Notes: generated by a model from the letters alone, not told the origin. A stretch of 64,000 bases of DNA from Bordetella sp. FB-8 (GCF_000382185.1 NZ_KB907784.1:3561133-3625132); one strand, 5' to 3'; counted from the first letter of the stretch, positions 28,111 to 40,045 are shown. A program made the numbers and translations.

Positions 28111-28991
28111 TACGACTCCGTTGATCCGAGCCGCCAATCGCGGCGCGCGCATGCGGCGCGCTGCAGCAATTGCAGCAGCGCGGCACCGTCGCCGGCCGCC
28201 AGCGCCTGCTCGGCCTGATCCAACACGGCGCGTACGGCAAGCAACTCAGCCTGCATGGCAGAGCGGTTCGATAGAAAAATATCACGCCACATCTCGGGCG
28301 AACCCGCCGCGATGCGCGTGAAATCGCGAAAGCCCGAACCGGCCAGGCCCAGGCGCCGCTCGGAATCCGGCTCGCCCGCCACCTGCGCCATGTACGCGGC
28401 CGAAAGAAAATGAGGAATATGGCTTACCGAAGCCAGCACGCGATCGTGCAATTGGACGTCCATCTCGATCAGGCGCGCGCCGCAGTCCTGCCACGTCAGG
28501 CGCACCAGATCGACCGCCTGAGGCGGGTTTTCCGGCAAAGGACACAGCACCACGTTGCGATCCCGATACAGATCGGCATCGGCGGCATCCGGCCCGGTGC
28601 GTTCGGCTCCGGCAATGGGGTGGCCCGGCACGAAGCAGCCTATGTCCTGGCCCAGCGCCTGGCGCGCAGCGCGCGCCACCTCGGCCTTGGTGCTGCCGGC
28701 GTCGGTCAGCACGATGCCTGGCTTCAGGTGTGGGCGCATCTGGGCCAGCAATCGGCCCACGCTGCCCACCGGCGTGGCCAGCATCACCAGATCGGCGCGC
28801 TGCGCCGCCTCGGCGGCGCTCACGGCTTCGTCGATCAGACCCAATTCGCGGGCGCGCGCCAGCGAATTCGGATCGCGCCCGATGCCCAGCACGCGCCCCA
28901 CCCCTCCGGCGCGCCTCAGAGCCGCCGCAAAGGATCCGCCGATCAACCCGACGCCGATCACGGCCAACACCGGAACGCGCAGAGCGCTCAT
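28110..28991 (-). CDS. tyrA: Prephenate dehydrogenase
   Basis: A 293-residue monofunctional prephenate/arogenate dehydrogenase: [20 protein letters not shown] is the NAD-binding loop; [36 protein letters not shown] (catalytic His) and [13 protein letters not shown] are family motifs. It makes 4-hydroxyphenylpyruvate for tyrosine. No chorismate mutase domain is attached; that lies in pheA. Sits between hisC and aroA in the aromatic operon; start 28991 begins the conserved [13 protein letters not shown]. Confidence 0.95.
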   Translation of the reverse strand: MSALRVPVLAVIGVGLIGGSFAAALRRAGGVGRVLGIGRDPNSLARARELGLIDEAVSAAEAAQRADLVMLATPVGSVGRLLAQMRPHLKPGIVLTDAGSTKAEVARAARQALGQDIGCFVPGHPIAGAERTGPDAADADLYRDRNVVLCPLPENPPQAVDLVRLTWQDCGARLIEMDVQLHDRVLASVSHIPHFLSAAYMAQVAGEPDSERRLGLAGSGFRDFTRIAAGSPEMWRDIFLSNRSAMQAELLAVRAVLDQAEQALAAGDGAALLQLLQRAACARRDWRLGSTES

Positions 28992-29028
28992 GAAGCCCCC
29001 TTGGCACCCTTGAGGCGACTGGGCGCGT

Positions 29029-30147
29029 TCATTTGTCTTGCAGGATCTGCGCCAGCGCCTCGATGAAACGCTCGTTCTCCTGCGGCAGGCCGATGGAGAC
29101 GCGCAGCCACTCGGGCAGGCCGTCGTTGGCCGTGGGACGCACGATGATGCCGCGCTTGAGCAGTTCGAGATTGATGCGCGCGGCATCGCCCACGTGCACC
29201 AGCACGAAATTGCCATAGCTGGGCACATAGCGCAGGCCCAATTTCTCGAAGGCCTGCGACAGTTGCGCTTTGCCGGCCTTGTTGCTTTCGTAGGCTTGCT
29301 GCAGGAAGTCCGCATCCTTGAGCGCCGCGATCGCTGCGGCCTGAGCCAGCGTGTTCACGTTGAAAGGCTGGCGTACGCGGTTGAACAACTCGGTCAGGTA
29401 AGGCTGCGCGATCGCGTAGCCCACGCGCAGGCCTGCCAGGCCATAGGCCTTGGAGAAAGTGCGCGACACCACCAGATTGGGATAGCGGCGCACCAGTTCC
29501 ACGCTGTCGAAACGCAACTCGGGATCAAGGAACTCGTTGTAGGCCTCGTCCAGGACCACTGTCACCCGGTCGCCGTGAGCGGCGTGCACCTTGGCCAGGA
29601 AAGCCTCGATTTGCGCGCCGGTATGGAAGGTACCGGTGGGGTTGTTGGGGTTGGCCAGAAACAGCAGCCGCGTGTCGTCGGCGATGGCCTCGAACATCGC
29701 TTCCAGGTCGTGGCCGTAGTCCTTGGCCGGCACCATGATGTGACGCGCGCCGCGCGCCTGCGTGGCCAGGCGATACACCACGAAGGCATATTGCGCATAC
29801 ACAGCCGAGCTTTCCCTCGGCAGCAGCGTCATCGCAATCATCTCGAGCAGGTCGTTCGAACCGTTGCCCAGCGTCAGCCAATTCATGGGCACGCCGTAGC
29901 GCGACGACAGGGCCGATTTCAGGTCGAAGCCGTTGGCATCGGGGTAGCGCGCCAGCGTCGCGGCCGCCTCACCCAGCGCTGCGCGCGCCGAAGCCGGCAT
30001 GCCCAACGGATTTTCGTTGGAGGCCAGCTTGATGATGCGCTTCGGATCCAGCCCGTATTCTCGGGCCAGTTCTTCGATGGGTTTGCCGGCCTGGTAGGCC
30101 GGCAGGTTGCCGATATAGGACGGTGCTGCAAACTCTTGCTTGCTCAT
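29029..30147 (-). CDS. hisC: Histidinol-phosphate / aromatic aminotransferase
   Basis: A 372-residue class I/II PLP aminotransferase of the HisC type: KLASNENPLGMPASARAAL, LTLGNGSNDLLEMIAMTLL, FLANPNNPTGTFH, VVLDEAYNEFLD and the PLP lysine in SRTFSKAYGLAGLRVGYA. In this gene order (pheA-hisC-tyrA-aroA) the enzyme often serves phenylalanine/tyrosine transamination as well as, or instead of, histidine synthesis. Confidence 0.94.
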   Translation of the reverse strand: MSKQEFAAPSYIGNLPAYQAGKPIEELAREYGLDPKRIIKLASNENPLGMPASARAALGEAAATLARYPDANGFDLKSALSSRYGVPMNWLTLGNGSNDLLEMIAMTLLPRESSAVYAQYAFVVYRLATQARGARHIMVPAKDYGHDLEAMFEAIADDTRLLFLANPNNPTGTFHTGAQIEAFLAKVHAAHGDRVTVVLDEAYNEFLDPELRFDSVELVRRYPNLVVSRTFSKAYGLAGLRVGYAIAQPYLTELFNRVRQPFNVNTLAQAAAIAALKDADFLQQAYESNKAGKAQLSQAFEKLGLRYVPSYGNFVLVHVGDAARINLELLKRGIIVRPTANDGLPEWLRVSIGLPQENERFIEALAQILQDK

Positions 30148-30208
30148 GTCTGGCTCGATGTCTCGTGGATATTGTCGGAATCCGTCACTGCATGCCGCCG
30201 CACTCGGC

Positions 30209-31294
30209 CTACTGGGCCGGATACGAACCCAGCAGCTTGAAATACGCCACCTGCTTTTGCAGAATGGCCAGCGCCTTAGCCACCGCCGGATCGTCGCGAT
30301 GACCTTCGATGTCGACGTAGAAGTAGTACTCCCACTGCCCCGTGCGTGCCGGGCGCGACTCGAAGCGGCTCATGGACACGCCGTTCTCGGCCAGCGGCGC
30401 CAGCATCTCGTACACCGCGCCGGCCCGGTTGGGCACGGCTAGTATCAGGCTGGTCTTGTCGCGGCCGCTGCCTGTCGGCTGGATGCGGCCTATGGCCAGA
30501 AAACGCGTGCGATTCTGGGTGTCGTCCTGGATGCCGGCCTCCACCACGGACAGCCCCCAGGCCGTTGCCGCGGTCTCGCCCGCGATCGCGGCAACGCTCG
30601 CGTCCTCGGCTGCCACGCGCGCCGCCTCGGAATTGCTGGCCGCCGCCGCGGTGCGCAGGTCGGGATAATGGCGCGCCAGCCAGCCCTGGCACTGGGCCAG
30701 CGCCTGCGGATGAGCCGAAATCGTGGTGATGCCATCCATATTGCCCGAGCGTGTCATCAGGCAGTGGCGTATCAGGAGCGAACGCTCGCCCAGGATTTTA
30801 AGCGGTGAACTCAGCAAAAGGTCCAGGTTGCGATTGACTGCGCCTTCGGTGGAGTTCTCGACCGGCACCATGCCCACCTCGGCCTGACCGGCCTCCACCG
30901 CTCGGAACACCTCGTCGAAAGAGGAGCACGGCAGGCCGCTCACTGCGCGGCCAAAGTGCTCGTAAGCAGCCTGCTCGGAAAACGAGCCGCGCGGCCCCAG
31001 ATAGGCCACCGTCATGCCCCGTTCCAGCCCGCGGCAGGCGGAGATGATTTCGGTCCATACCGCAGCGATGGCCACATCGGGCAGCGGCCCCGGATTGCTG
31101 TCCTGCAAGGTGCGTATGACCTGCGCCTCGCGCTCGGGCTTGAGCACCGGCCCGTCGGCGTGCAGCTCGTGCTTGACCGCCCCAACCTCCTGGGCCGCGC
31201 GGGCGCGCTGGCTCAACAGATCGAGGATCTGCGCATCGAGCGCGTCGATGCGCGCCCGCAAGGGGGCCAGTCTGGCCTGCAATGTCTCATCCAT
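30209..31294 (-). CDS. pheA: Bifunctional chorismate mutase / prephenate dehydratase
   Basis: A 361-residue P-protein. Residues 1-90 form an AroQ chorismate mutase ([20 protein letters not shown]); then [36 protein letters not shown] and the dehydratase TRF motif in NRTRFLAIG; last, an ACT domain with [20 protein letters not shown] and [17 protein letters not shown] for phenylalanine feedback. Start ATG at 31294 overlaps the serC end by 8 bases. Confidence 0.97.
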   Translation of the reverse strand: MDETLQARLAPLRARIDALDAQILDLLSQRARAAQEVGAVKHELHADGPVLKPEREAQVIRTLQDSNPGPLPDVAIAAVWTEIISACRGLERGMTVAYLGPRGSFSEQAAYEHFGRAVSGLPCSSFDEVFRAVEAGQAEVGMVPVENSTEGAVNRNLDLLLSSPLKILGERSLLIRHCLMTRSGNMDGITTISAHPQALAQCQGWLARHYPDLRTAAAASNSEAARVAAEDASVAAIAGETAATAWGLSVVEAGIQDDTQNRTRFLAIGRIQPTGSGRDKTSLILAVPNRAGAVYEMLAPLAENGVSMSRFESRPARTGQWEYYFYVDIEGHRDDPAVAKALAILQKQVAYFKLLGSYPAQ

Positions 31295-32417
31295 AGCGTC
31301 GCTCGAAATCCTTGAGGTAGTCGACCAAGGCCTGCACACCTTCGAGCGGCATGGCGTTGTAGATCGAGGCGCGCATACCGCCCACGCTCTTGTGCCCCTT
31401 CAGGGCCAACAAACCGGCCTGGTCCGCGCCGGCCAGAAAGGCATCATTGAGCGATTCATCGCGCAACACGAAAGGCACGTTCATGCGCGAGCGCAGTGGC
31501 TTGTGCACCGGATTGCGATAGAACCCGCTTGCATCCAGGCAGCCGTACAGCAGCTCGGACTTGGCAATGTTGGCAGCCTCGATAGCCGCGACGCCGCCCA
31601 GCGCCTTGATCCACTTGAACACCAGCCCGGCCATGTAGATACCGAAGGTGGGCGGCGTGTTGTAGCGCGAATGCTCGGCCGCCACATTGGCATAATCGAA
31701 GGCCGAGGGGCAGATGGACAGCGCGTGGCCCAGCAGGTCGCGACGCGCGATCACCACGGTGACGCCGGCCGGGCCGACATTCTTCTGCGCGCCCGCGAAC
31801 ACCAAGCCCGTCTTCTCGATGGGCAAGGCGCGCGACAGGAAATGCGAGGACGCATCGACCACCAGCGGCACGTCGGGGGCGCCCAGCGCGGCCATATCCG
31901 GCCAGTCCATGTACTCGAGGCCGCCTATGGTCTCGTTGCTGCACAAATGCAGATAGGCCGCGTCCCGGTTGACGGTCCAGGTGTCCGTGCCCGGCACCCA
32001 GGTCCAGGGCAATTGTTCGCGCCCGTCGATCTGTGTGGCTTGCGCACTCGATGCGATGACGCGGGCATCGCCATAGCGGCCGGCTTCCTTGTGCGAGCGC
32101 ACGGACCAGTGGCCCGTCACCAGGAAATCCGCCGCCGGGCTGGCGCGCCGGCCCAGCAGATTCATGGGCACGATGGCGTTCTCGCCCAGGCCGCCGCCTT
32201 GCATGAAAAGAATAGCGTAATCGGAAGGCAGGGACAGCAGTTCGCGCAGATCGCCCTCGGCCTCATCGCAGATCTGCACGAAGTGCTTGCCGCGATGGCT
32301 CATTTCCATCACCGACATGCCGCTGCCGTGCCAGTCCAGCATCTGGGCGGCCGCCTGCCGCAGCACGGCCTCGGGGATGGCGGCCGGACCGGCCGAAAAA
32401 TTCCAGGGACGCGCCAT
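31287..32417 (-). CDS. serC: Phosphoserine aminotransferase
   Basis: A 376-residue PLP enzyme: [42 protein letters not shown], and PLP lysine in [18 protein letters not shown]-terminal [17 protein letters not shown] is diagnostic. It makes phosphoserine, and 4-phosphohydroxy-threonine for vitamin B6. GGAG 7 bases before the ATG. First gene after gyrA in the minus-strand run. Confidence 0.97.
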   Translation of the reverse strand: MARPWNFSAGPAAIPEAVLRQAAAQMLDWHGSGMSVMEMSHRGKHFVQICDEAEGDLRELLSLPSDYAILFMQGGGLGENAIVPMNLLGRRASPAADFLVTGHWSVRSHKEAGRYGDARVIASSAQATQIDGREQLPWTWVPGTDTWTVNRDAAYLHLCSNETIGGLEYMDWPDMAALGAPDVPLVVDASSHFLSRALPIEKTGLVFAGAQKNVGPAGVTVVIARRDLLGHALSICPSAFDYANVAAEHSRYNTPPTFGIYMAGLVFKWIKALGGVAAIEAANIAKSELLYGCLDASGFYRNPVHKPLRSRMNVPFVLRDESLNDAFLAGADQAGLLALKGHKSVGGMRASIYNAMPLEGVQALVDYLKDFERRYG

Positions 32418-32435
32418 ACTGCTGCTCCTTCACCT

Positions 32436-35063
32436 CTATTGTGTATCTTGCTGCGCTTGAGCGCCGTCGTCCTGTTCCGCGACATCTTCTTCGTCGGCAT
32501 CGCTCTCGACCACGCGGCGCACGCCCGACAGGCTGCTGCCGTCGTCGACGTTGATGAGCGTCACGCCTTGCGTGGCGCGGCCCATCTCGCGGATTTCACT
32601 CACGCGAGTGCGCACCAGCACGCCGCCCGTCGTGATGAGCATGATCTCGTCGGCCGCATCCACCAATACGGCTCCCACCACCTTGCCATTGCGCGACGAG
32701 GTCTGGATGGCGATCATGCCCTTGGTGCCGCGGCCGTGGCGAGTGTATTCCACGATGGACGTACGCTTGCCGTAGCCGTTCTCGGTGGCGGTGAGCACGC
32801 TTTGCGACTCGTCGCCGGCCACCAGCAACGAAATCACCGACTGGCTGTCCTCGAGCATCATGCCGCGCACGCCACGGGCATTGCGACCCATCGGGCGCAC
32901 ATCGTTCTCGTCAAAGCGCACCGCCTTGCCGGAGTCGGAGAACAGCATCACATCGTGCTTGCCGTCGGTCAGGTCAGCGCCGATCAGGTAATCGCCCTCG
33001 TCCAGGTCAACCGCAATGATGCCGGCCTTGCGCGGATTGGAGAAATCGGACAGCGGCGTCTTCTTGACCGTGCCACGCGATGTGGCCATGAAGATGTAGT
33101 GATCGTCGCTGAACTCCTTGACCGGCAGCACCACCGTGACCTTCTCGCCGTCGGCCAGCGGAAACATGTTGACGATAGGCCGGCCGCGCGAACCGCGCGA
33201 GCCCGAAGGCACTTCCCAGACTTTCAGCCAATACACCCGGCCGCGGTTGGAGAAGCACAGCAGGTAATCGTGCGTGTTGGCGATGAAGAGCTGGTCGATC
33301 CAGTCGTCTTCCTTCATGGTGGTGGCCTGCTTACCGCGGCCGCCGCGACGCTGCGAACGGTATTCGGACAGCGGCTGGCTCTTGATATAGCCGCCGTGCG
33401 ACATGGTCACCACCATGTCCATGGGAGTGATCAGGTCTTCGGTGTCGATCTCGGTGGCATTGGTTTCGATCTCGGCGCGGCGCGTGTCTTTCGCGCCTGT
33501 CGAGAACTCGGCCTTGATCGCCGTGAGTTCGTCACTGATGATGTCCGTGATGCGCTCGGGGCGCGACAGGATGTCGAGCAGGTCGGAGATGTTGTCCATC
33601 ACTTCGCGGTATTCGCCGACGATCTTGTCCTGCTCCAGGCCAGTCAGGCGCTGCAAGCGCATGTTCAGGATTTCCTGCGCCTGGGTATCGCTCAGGCGAT
33701 ACAGGCCATCGCCCTGCAGGCCGTAATTGGCTTCCAGGCCATCGGGGCGATACGCCGCGCTGCCGCCCAGCACATTGCCTTCGGCGCGCGCCAACATCTC
33801 GCGCACCAGGGAGGAATCCCACGAGCGCGCCATCAGGTCCTGCTTGGCGACCGGCGGCGTGGGCGCCGCACGGATGATGGCGATGAAATCGTCGATATTA
33901 GCCAGCGCCACCGCCAGGCCTTCCAGTACGTGCCCGCGCTCGCGCGCCTTGCGCAGCTGGAACACCGTGCGGCGCGTCACCACTTCGCGGCGATGCAGCA
34001 GGAAGTAGTGGATCAGCTGCTTCAGGTTCAGGAGGCGCGGCTGGCCGTCGACCAGCGCCACCAGGTTCATCCCGAAGGTGTCCTGCAACTGCGTGTTCTT
34101 GTACAGATTATTGAGGACGACCTCGGGCACCTCGCCGCGCTTGAGCTCGATCACCAGGCGCATGCCGTCTTTGTCGGACTCGTCGCGGATATCGGAGATA
34201 CCTTCGATCTTCTTTTCGTTGACCAGCTCGGCAATGCGCTCCTGCAGCGATTTTTTGTTGACCTGATAAGGAATCGCGTCGACCACGATGGCCTGACGGT
34301 TGCCCTTCTCCATGTCCTCGAAGTGCGTCTTGGCACGCATCACCACCCGACCGCGGCCGGTGCGATAACCCTCGCGCACACCCGAGATGCCATAGATGAT
34401 GGCCCCCGTGGGGAAATCCGGAGCTGGGATGAGCTCGATCAGCTCGTCGACCGTGCATTCGGGATTGCGCAGGCAATACAGGCAGCCGTCGACCACTTCC
34501 GACAAATTGTGCGGCGGAATATTGGTGGCCATGCCCACCGCGATACCCGAACTGCCGTTGACCAGCAGATTGGGCAGGCGCGAAGGCAGCAGCAGCGGTT
34601 CTTGTTCGCTGCCATCGTAATTGGGGCCAAAATCAACGGTTTCCTGGTCAATGTCGGCCAGCAGTTCGTGGGCGATCTTGGCCAGGCGGATTTCGGTGTA
34701 GCGCATGGCCGCGGCGTTGTCGCCGTCGATCGAGCCGAAGTTGCCCTGGCCGTCCACCAGCATGTAGCGCATGGAGAAATCCTGCGCCATGCGGACGATG
34801 GTGTCATAGACCGACTGGTCGCCGTGCGGGTGGTACTTACCGATGACGTCGCCGACGATACGGGCCGACTTCTTGTAGGCCCGGTTCCAGTCGTTGTTCA
34901 GTTCGTGCATGGCGAACAGCACGCGCCGATGCACCGGCTTGAGGCCATCGCGCACATCCGGCAGGGCCCGCCCCACGATCACGCTCATGGCGTAATCGAG
35001 GTAGCTGCGGCGCATCTCTTCTTCCAGCGATACCGGAAGCGTCTCCTTGGCAAAGGAATCCAT
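32436..35063 (-). CDS. gyrA: DNA gyrase subunit A
   Basis: An 875-residue type IIA topoisomerase subunit: [20 protein letters not shown], catalytic Tyr122 in [13 protein letters not shown], and the GyrA-box QRRGGRGK in the C-terminal beta-pinwheel. The quinolone pocket reads [12 protein letters not shown], so position 83 (E. coli numbering) is Gln and 87 is Asp; Gln83 is, as I recall, the wild-type state in Achromobacter/Bordetella. The C-terminus has an acidic tail ending [12 protein letters not shown]. Confidence 0.98.
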   Translation of the reverse strand: MDSFAKETLPVSLEEEMRRSYLDYAMSVIVGRALPDVRDGLKPVHRRVLFAMHELNNDWNRAYKKSARIVGDVIGKYHPHGDQSVYDTIVRMAQDFSMRYMLVDGQGNFGSIDGDNAAAMRYTEIRLAKIAHELLADIDQETVDFGPNYDGSEQEPLLLPSRLPNLLVNGSSGIAVGMATNIPPHNLSEVVDGCLYCLRNPECTVDELIELIPAPDFPTGAIIYGISGVREGYRTGRGRVVMRAKTHFEDMEKGNRQAIVVDAIPYQVNKKSLQERIAELVNEKKIEGISDIRDESDKDGMRLVIELKRGEVPEVVLNNLYKNTQLQDTFGMNLVALVDGQPRLLNLKQLIHYFLLHRREVVTRRTVFQLRKARERGHVLEGLAVALANIDDFIAIIRAAPTPPVAKQDLMARSWDSSLVREMLARAEGNVLGGSAAYRPDGLEANYGLQGDGLYRLSDTQAQEILNMRLQRLTGLEQDKIVGEYREVMDNISDLLDILSRPERITDIISDELTAIKAEFSTGAKDTRRAEIETNATEIDTEDLITPMDMVVTMSHGGYIKSQPLSEYRSQRRGGRGKQATTMKEDDWIDQLFIANTHDYLLCFSNRGRVYWLKVWEVPSGSRGSRGRPIVNMFPLADGEKVTVVLPVKEFSDDHYIFMATSRGTVKKTPLSDFSNPRKAGIIAVDLDEGDYLIGADLTDGKHDVMLFSDSGKAVRFDENDVRPMGRNARGVRGMMLEDSQSVISLLVAGDESQSVLTATENGYGKRTSIVEYTRHGRGTKGMIAIQTSSRNGKVVGAVLVDAADEIMLITTGGVLVRTRVSEIREMGRATQGVTLINVDDGSSLSGVRRVVESDADEEDVAEQDDGAQAQQDTQ

Positions 35064-35515
35064 ATTGAATTAGCGATTAGGTCGTCAAAGAGTAAGCCGG
35101 ACCCGGCCCTGGGATAAGTCCGGGGGCAAGCCGAGCCGATGGCCCTGGCCGGGAAACAGAAAATTCTATCATTGACCTACTTTTGTCCTGTCGGCCATTG
35201 CGCTGGCGCCAGAAATACGCATCAGCAGCCGAAAATCTGACAAATTCATGAATTTATTCAGTTCATCTCATTGAGGCTTGTTGCCAAAAACCAACAGGAA
35301 AATCCCTTACAGTGCCGAAAAGATCACATCCCGCGGCAATGCGAGAAGCGGGAGGCGCCAAAGCCCGGTAAATGGCTTAAGATTGTTTCCAGCACGCAGC
35401 CAGTGGCGCGCTTTGAACCTGTTCTTTGCACTGCTATACTGGCCCCGTTTTCCTAATATGCGGCGGGGGACGCTGCGAGTCACCTATCTCAGCTTCAAGC
35501 TCAACGAGGAGAAAC
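35064..35515. other. gyrA-ompA divergent intergenic region
   Basis: About 450 bases with no supported gene. It carries the 5' regions of gyrA (minus; a TAGAAT-like -10 at 35163-35168) and ompA (plus; promoter at 35413-35440). A 14-base palindrome AAATTCATGAATTT occurs at 35242-35255 in an AT-rich patch and might be a protein site. Confidence 0.6.
35413..35440 (+). promoter_or_regulatory. Candidate sigma70 promoter of ompA
   Basis: TTGAAC, 16 bases, TATACT, with an extended -10 TG. Transcription from here would give a 5' untranslated leader of about 70 bases before the OmpA ATG. Confidence 0.6.
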
Positions 35516-36091
35516 ATGAACAAACCCTCCAAATTCGCCCTGGCGCTCGCCTTTGCCGCCGTGACGGCTTCGGGCGCTGCTTCCGCCCAAACCGTCATCA
35601 ACAACTGGCACGGCAATTTTGGCGAAGTAGTCAAGAACAACACTGGACTGTGCTGGCGCGATAATTTCTGGACGCCCGCTACCGCTTCGCAAGCTTGCGG
35701 CGCCCAGGTTGCCCAGGCCGCCAAGCCCACGCCGGTGGCTTCGAAGGTCGTCTTTAACGCCGACGCCTTCTTCGACTTCGACAAGGCTGTCCTGAAGCCC
35801 GAAGGCCGCAAACTGCTGGACCAGGTCGCTACTCAAGTCCAGACCATCAACCTGGAAACCATCATCGCCGTCGGCTACACCGACTCGATCGGTTCGGTTG
35901 CTTACAACCTGAAGCTTTCCCAACGCCGCGCCAACGCCGTCAAGGCCTATCTGGTGGGCAAGGGCATCGACGCCAACCGCATCTACACGGAAGGCAAGGG
36001 CAAGTCCAATCCCGTCGCGAGCAATGCCACCGCCGCTGGCCGTGCCAAGAACCGCCGCGTGGAAATCGAAATCGTCGGTACCCGCAAGTAA
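35516..36091 (+). CDS. ompA: OmpA-family outer membrane protein
   Basis: A 191-residue exported protein. Signal peptide about residues 1-24 (ends ASGAASAQ); a short mature N-terminal region with two Cys (GLCWRDNFW... QACGAQ) replaces the usual large barrel; residues 80-190 form the OmpA peptidoglycan-binding domain: [33 protein letters not shown] and [20 protein letters not shown]. Length and layout match the small OmpA of Bordetella. AGGAG 6 bases upstream of ATG. Confidence 0.95.
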   Translation: MNKPSKFALALAFAAVTASGAASAQTVINNWHGNFGEVVKNNTGLCWRDNFWTPATASQACGAQVAQAAKPTPVASKVVFNADAFFDFDKAVLKPEGRKLLDQVATQVQTINLETIIAVGYTDSIGSVAYNLKLSQRRANAVKAYLVGKGIDANRIYTEGKGKSNPVASNATAAGRAKNRRVEIEIVGTRK

Positions 36092-36134
36092 TTGCTGCCG
36101 ACGCGCGGCTGGCCCCCCCCAGCCGCTACAATGA

Positions 36135-36165
36135 AGAGCCTCGCCATGCGAGGCTCTTTTTTTTT
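36135..36165 (+). terminator. Rho-independent terminator of ompA
   Basis: Perfect 10-base stem AGAGCCTCGC / GCGAGGCTCT with the loop CAT, followed by a run of T. It lies just 10 bases ahead of the ubiG ATG, within its 5' leader. Confidence 0.88.
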
Positions 36166-36174
36166 CCTAATGCC

Positions 36175-36903
36175 ATGAGCACCGACACCTCCTCCAATAC
36201 CGGCGTGAATGCCGACCAAGCCGAACTCGATAAATTCAGTGCCCTGGCCTCCCGCTGGTGGGACCCGGAAAGCGAGTTCAAGCCTCTGCATGCCATCAAC
36301 CCCCTGCGCCTGGATTGGATACGCGAGCGCCTAGGCAGCCTTGCCGGGCGGCGCATCCTGGACGTGGGCTGCGGCGGCGGCATCCTGTCCGAAAGCATGG
36401 CACGAGCCGGCGCCGAGGTCACCGGTATCGATCTGGCAGAGAGATCGCTGAAAATCGCCAAGCTGCACGGCCTGGAATCCGGAATTAAGGTGGACTACCG
36501 CAATGTGCCGGTCGAACAGCTGGCGGCCGAGCAGCCCGCTTCCTTCGACGTAATCACCTGCATGGAAATGCTCGAACATGTCCCCGATCCGGGTTCCATC
36601 GTGCATGCCTGCGCCCAGTTGGCCAAACCCGGCGGTTGGGTGTTTTTCTCCACGCTCAACCGCAACCCCAAGTCCTTCCTGTTTGCCATCGTCGGCGCCG
36701 AATACCTGCTCAAGCTCCTGCCGCGTGGCACCCACAGCTATGCCAGCTTCATCAAGCCCAGCGAACTGGCGGCCTACACACGCAAGGCGGACCTGACCAC
36801 CGTCGAGCTCAAGGGCATGGAATACAACCCCCTCACCCAGGTCTATACGCTCAGCGGCAATACCTCGGTGAACTACCTGGTCGCCACACGCAAAGAGCAA
36901 TGA
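36175..36903 (+). CDS. ubiG: Ubiquinone biosynthesis O-methyltransferase
   Basis: A 242-residue SAM methyltransferase: [20 protein letters not shown] and NPLRLDWI at the start are UbiG-specific; [20 protein letters not shown] is the SAM loop; [15 protein letters not shown] and [14 protein letters not shown] follow. It does both O-methylation steps of ubiquinone synthesis. Stop overlaps the gph start (ATGA). Confidence 0.96.
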   Translation: MSTDTSSNTGVNADQAELDKFSALASRWWDPESEFKPLHAINPLRLDWIRERLGSLAGRRILDVGCGGGILSESMARAGAEVTGIDLAERSLKIAKLHGLESGIKVDYRNVPVEQLAAEQPASFDVITCMEMLEHVPDPGSIVHACAQLAKPGGWVFFSTLNRNPKSFLFAIVGAEYLLKLLPRGTHSYASFIKPSELAAYTRKADLTTVELKGMEYNPLTQVYTLSGNTSVNYLVATRKEQ

Positions 36904-37574
36904 CCCTTATGAGCGCGCTGGTTTTATTCGACTTCGACGGCACCCTGGCCGATACGGCCCCCGACCTGGCCGCGGCAGCCAATGCTCAGCGCGCGCTGCG
37001 CGGCATGGCGCCCCTACCCGTCGACGTGCTGCGGCCCGTCGCCTCGCAAGGCGCACGCGGCATGCTGCGCGTGGCGCTGGATCTGCAGCCCGAGCATCCC
37101 GATTACGAAACCGCCCGCCGTCAGTTCCTCGATCATTACTCGGCCAATTCCACCGTGCACAGCAGGCTTTTCCCGGGCATTGCCGAACTGCTGGAACACC
37201 TCCGCATGCAGGGCCATGCCTGGGGCATCGTCACCAACAAGGCCACCCATCTCACGCGCCCCCTCGTTTCGCATCTGGGCCTGGCACGGCACTGCGCCAC
37301 CCTGGTATGCGGCGATACCACCCCCCACTCCAAACCCCACCCGGCACCGCTGTTGCACGCGGCCCAGGAAGCCGGTTTCGGCACCGACCGCTGCCTCTAC
37401 GTGGGGGACGATCTGCGCGACGTGCAGGCCGCACACGCCGCCGGCATGCCGGCCATTGCCGCCGCCTACGGCTATCTGGGCGATAGCGGCGCGGTCGATA
37501 CCTGGCGGGCCGAGGCGCGCGCCGACGACGTCGCGGGACTATGGCCCGCTATCACCGCTTTGCTGCCAAAATAG
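36900..37574 (+). CDS. gph: HAD-family phosphatase (phosphoglycolate phosphatase type)
   Basis: A 224-residue HAD hydrolase: [20 protein letters not shown] (nucleophile Asp), [15 protein letters not shown] (Thr/Asn motif II) and [20 protein letters not shown] (acidic motif). Paired with ubiG by a 4-base overlap. This gph-ubiG pairing is common; the substrate may be phosphoglycolate or N-acetylmuramate 6-phosphate (MupP-like). ATG 36909 is an alternative start. Confidence 0.88.
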   Translation: MTLMSALVLFDFDGTLADTAPDLAAAANAQRALRGMAPLPVDVLRPVASQGARGMLRVALDLQPEHPDYETARRQFLDHYSANSTVHSRLFPGIAELLEHLRMQGHAWGIVTNKATHLTRPLVSHLGLARHCATLVCGDTTPHSKPHPAPLLHAAQEAGFGTDRCLYVGDDLRDVQAAHAAGMPAIAAAYGYLGDSGAVDTWRAEARADDVAGLWPAITALLPK

Positions 37575-37681
37575 CGGGTGTGCACCAGCGCCCGGCTCCC
37601 GCTCCCGGCGCGACACGACAGTTCTTTCCCTCCAATGATGCATGGGTCGACTTGTCGATATCGAGGGTTCACCCCCTTTGT

Positions 37682-37718
37682 ATAGTTAAAAACAATAGGT
37701 TTGATTTAATTAATAAAT
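37682..37718 (+). promoter_or_regulatory. Possible OxyR-type site upstream of ahpC
   Basis: An AT-rich stretch starting ATAG-N7-CAAT-N7-ATTT-N7-AAAT partly fits the spaced tetranucleotide pattern of OxyR sites (ATAG-N7-CTAT repeats). Only the first element is exact, so this is weak; position about 75-110 bases before ahpC is suitable. Confidence 0.3.
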
Positions 37719-37790
37719 TTGATCTAATCGACAAGACTCCCTAACATTGCATCCATACCGTCTTTTCACCCACGTACAGAGGAAATTGCA

Positions 37791-38354
37791 ATGTCTCTCG
37801 TCAATACCCAAATCAAACCCTTCAAGGCCCAAGCGCTGCGCGACGGCAAGTTCATCGAAGTGACCGAAGCCACCCTGAAGGGCAAGTGGGCCGTGATGGT
37901 GTTCTATCCCGCCGACTTCACTTTCGTGTGCCCCACCGAACTGGAAGATCTGGCCGACAACTACGCTGAATTCCAGAAACTGGGCGTGGAGGTCTACTCC
38001 GTGTCGACCGACACCCACTTCTCGCACAAGGCCTGGCACGACACCTCGGACGCCATCAAGAAGATCAAATACACGATGATCGGCGATCCGACCTGGGAAC
38101 TGTCGCAGAACTTCGAGGTTCTGCGCGCGGGCCAGGGTCTGGCCGACCGCGGCACCTTCATCATCGACCCCAACGGCGTGATCCAGGGCGTCGAAGTTAC
38201 CGCCGAAGGCATCGGCCGCGACGCCAAGGAGCTGCTGCGCAAGGTCAAGGCCGCCCAATACGTGGCCTCGCACCCGGGTGAAGTCTGCCCCGCCAAGTGG
38301 AAAGAAGGCGAGAAGACTCTCGCCCCCTCGCTGGACCTGGTCGGCAAGATCTAA
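37791..38354 (+). CDS. ahpC: Alkyl hydroperoxide reductase subunit C
   Basis: A 187-residue typical 2-Cys peroxiredoxin: peroxidatic Cys47 in [16 protein letters not shown], resolving Cys166 in [10 protein letters not shown], and [15 protein letters not shown], as in E. coli AhpC. It reduces organic peroxides and hydrogen peroxide and is recycled by AhpF, encoded 110 bases downstream. An AGAGGAAA ribosome-binding site precedes the ATG. Confidence 0.98.
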   Translation: MSLVNTQIKPFKAQALRDGKFIEVTEATLKGKWAVMVFYPADFTFVCPTELEDLADNYAEFQKLGVEVYSVSTDTHFSHKAWHDTSDAIKKIKYTMIGDPTWELSQNFEVLRAGQGLADRGTFIIDPNGVIQGVEVTAEGIGRDAKELLRKVKAAQYVASHPGEVCPAKWKEGEKTLAPSLDLVGKI

Positions 38355-38464
38355 GTAACGCCGCGAGAGCGGCAAGCAGTATGCAAGCCCCCTGATGCCC
38401 GGGGCCACGAGTCCCGGGCACGCGCAGCAAGCCCACGAACTACCAGAACACAGGAAATACGATC

Positions 38465-40045
38465 ATGCTGGACGCCGCCATCAAGACCCAGATGCAAACC
38501 TATATGCAGATGATCTCGCAGCCCATCGAGATCGTCGCATCGGTCGATGACAGCGAGAAATCGCGCGAATTGATCGAGCTCCTGCAGGATATCGCCGCCA
38601 TGTCGGACAAGATCTCCTACACCGAACGTCGCGACGACAACGAGCGCAAGCCGTCCTTCAGCATCAACCGCCCCGGCGAAAATCTTGGCATCCGCTTTGC
38701 CGCCATTCCCCTGGGCCACGAATTCACCTCGCTGGTGCTTGCCCTGCTGCAAGCCGGCGGCCACCCGATCAAGCTCGATGCCGACGTGATCGAGCAGATC
38801 AAGAACCTCGACGGCGACTACACCTTCGAGACTTATATGTCGCTGTCGTGCCAGAACTGCCCGGAAGTAGTGCAGTCGCTCAACGTAATGTCGCTTATCA
38901 ACCCGCGCATCCGCAACACCACGATAGACGGCGCCCTCTTCCAGAACGAAGTCGAAAGCCGCGAGATCATGGCCGTTCCCACGATCTACCTGAACGGCGA
39001 GACTTTTGGTCAGGGTCGCATGGGCGTTGCCGACTTCCTCGCCAAGCTCGACGCCAATGCCAGCACCCTCGACGCCGCCAGGCTCAATGCCCGCGACCCC
39101 TTTGACGTACTGATCGTCGGCGGCGGCCCGGCCGGTGCAGCCTCGGCTATTTATGCAGCCCGCAAGGGCGTGCGCACCGGCGTGGTTGCCGAGCGTTTCG
39201 GCGGTCAGGTGCTCGACACGTTGGCCATCGAGAACTTCATCTCGGTCAAGGAGACCGAAGGCCCACGCCTGGCCGCGGCACTCGAAGAGCACGTCAAGGA
39301 ATATGGCGTAGATATCATGAATACGCAGCGCGCCGTCGAACTGATTCCTGGCGCGGATTGCATCCAGGTCAAGCTCGAAAACGGTGCCCTGCTCAAAAGC
39401 CGCTCGGTCATCCTGTCCACCGGAGCGCGCTGGCGCAACGTCAACGTGCCGGGCGAGCAGGAATACCGCAACCACGGCGTGGCCTACTGCCCGCATTGCG
39501 ACGGCCCCCTGTTCAAGGGCAAGCGCGTCTCGGTGATCGGCGGGGGCAACTCCGGCGTGGAGGCGGCCATCGACCTGGCCGGCATCACCGAGCACGTGAC
39601 CCTGCTGGAATTCGGTGAAGCGCTGCGTGCCGATGCCGTCCTGCAGCGCAAGCTGTACAGCCTGCCCAACGTCACGGTGCATACCTTGGCGCAGACCACC
39701 GAGATCACCGGCGACGGCACCAAGGTCAACGGCCTGACCTATACCGACCGCAAGACGGGCGAAAGCCGTCACGTCGCGCTTGAAGCGGTGTTCGTGCAGA
39801 TCGGCCTGGTGCCCAACACGGAATGGCTCAAGGGCACGGTGGCCTTGTCCAGGTTCGGCGAAATCGAGGTCGATGCCCGCGGCCAGACCTCGGTGCCAGG
39901 CGTATTCGCCGCCGGCGACTGCACTACCGTGCCGTACAAGCAGATCGTCATCGCCATGGGCGAAGGTTCCAAGGCCGCGCTCTCGGCCTTCGACCACCTG
40001 ATCCGCATGCCGGTGCCGGCCGAGGCGCAAGCCCTGGCGGCCTGA
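38465..40045 (+). CDS. ahpF: Alkyl hydroperoxide reductase subunit F
   Basis: A 526-residue flavoprotein. N-terminal tandem thioredoxin-like domain with redox pair Cys129-Cys132 ([10 protein letters not shown]), linker, then a thioredoxin-reductase-like part: [20 protein letters not shown] (FAD), active disulfide Cys342-Cys345 (YCPHCDGP), [17 protein letters not shown] (NADH) and [15 protein letters not shown]. It passes electrons from NADH to AhpC. AGGA 10 bases before the ATG. Confidence 0.97.
   Translation: MLDAAIKTQMQTYMQMISQPIEIVASVDDSEKSRELIELLQDIAAMSDKISYTERRDDNERKPSFSINRPGENLGIRFAAIPLGHEFTSLVLALLQAGGHPIKLDADVIEQIKNLDGDYTFETYMSLSCQNCPEVVQSLNVMSLINPRIRNTTIDGALFQNEVESREIMAVPTIYLNGETFGQGRMGVADFLAKLDANASTLDAARLNARDPFDVLIVGGGPAGAASAIYAARKGVRTGVVAERFGGQVLDTLAIENFISVKETEGPRLAAALEEHVKEYGVDIMNTQRAVELIPGADCIQVKLENGALLKSRSVILSTGARWRNVNVPGEQEYRNHGVAYCPHCDGPLFKGKRVSVIGGGNSGVEAAIDLAGITEHVTLLEFGEALRADAVLQRKLYSLPNVTVHTLAQTTEITGDGTKVNGLTYTDRKTGESRHVALEAVFVQIGLVPNTEWLKGTVALSRFGEIEVDARGQTSVPGVFAAGDCTTVPYKQIVIAMGEGSKAALSAFDHLIRMPVPAEAQALAA

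Noticed and set aside
31014-35117. A 1367-codon open frame on the plus strand opposite pheA, serC and gyrA
   Set aside because: Antisense to three strongly conserved genes, His/Gln/Arg-rich, no ribosome-binding site or domain.
35242-35255. 14-base palindrome as a fixed regulator site for gyrA or ompA
   Set aside because: AT-rich and single; no known factor matches it, so it is only mentioned in the intergenic entry.
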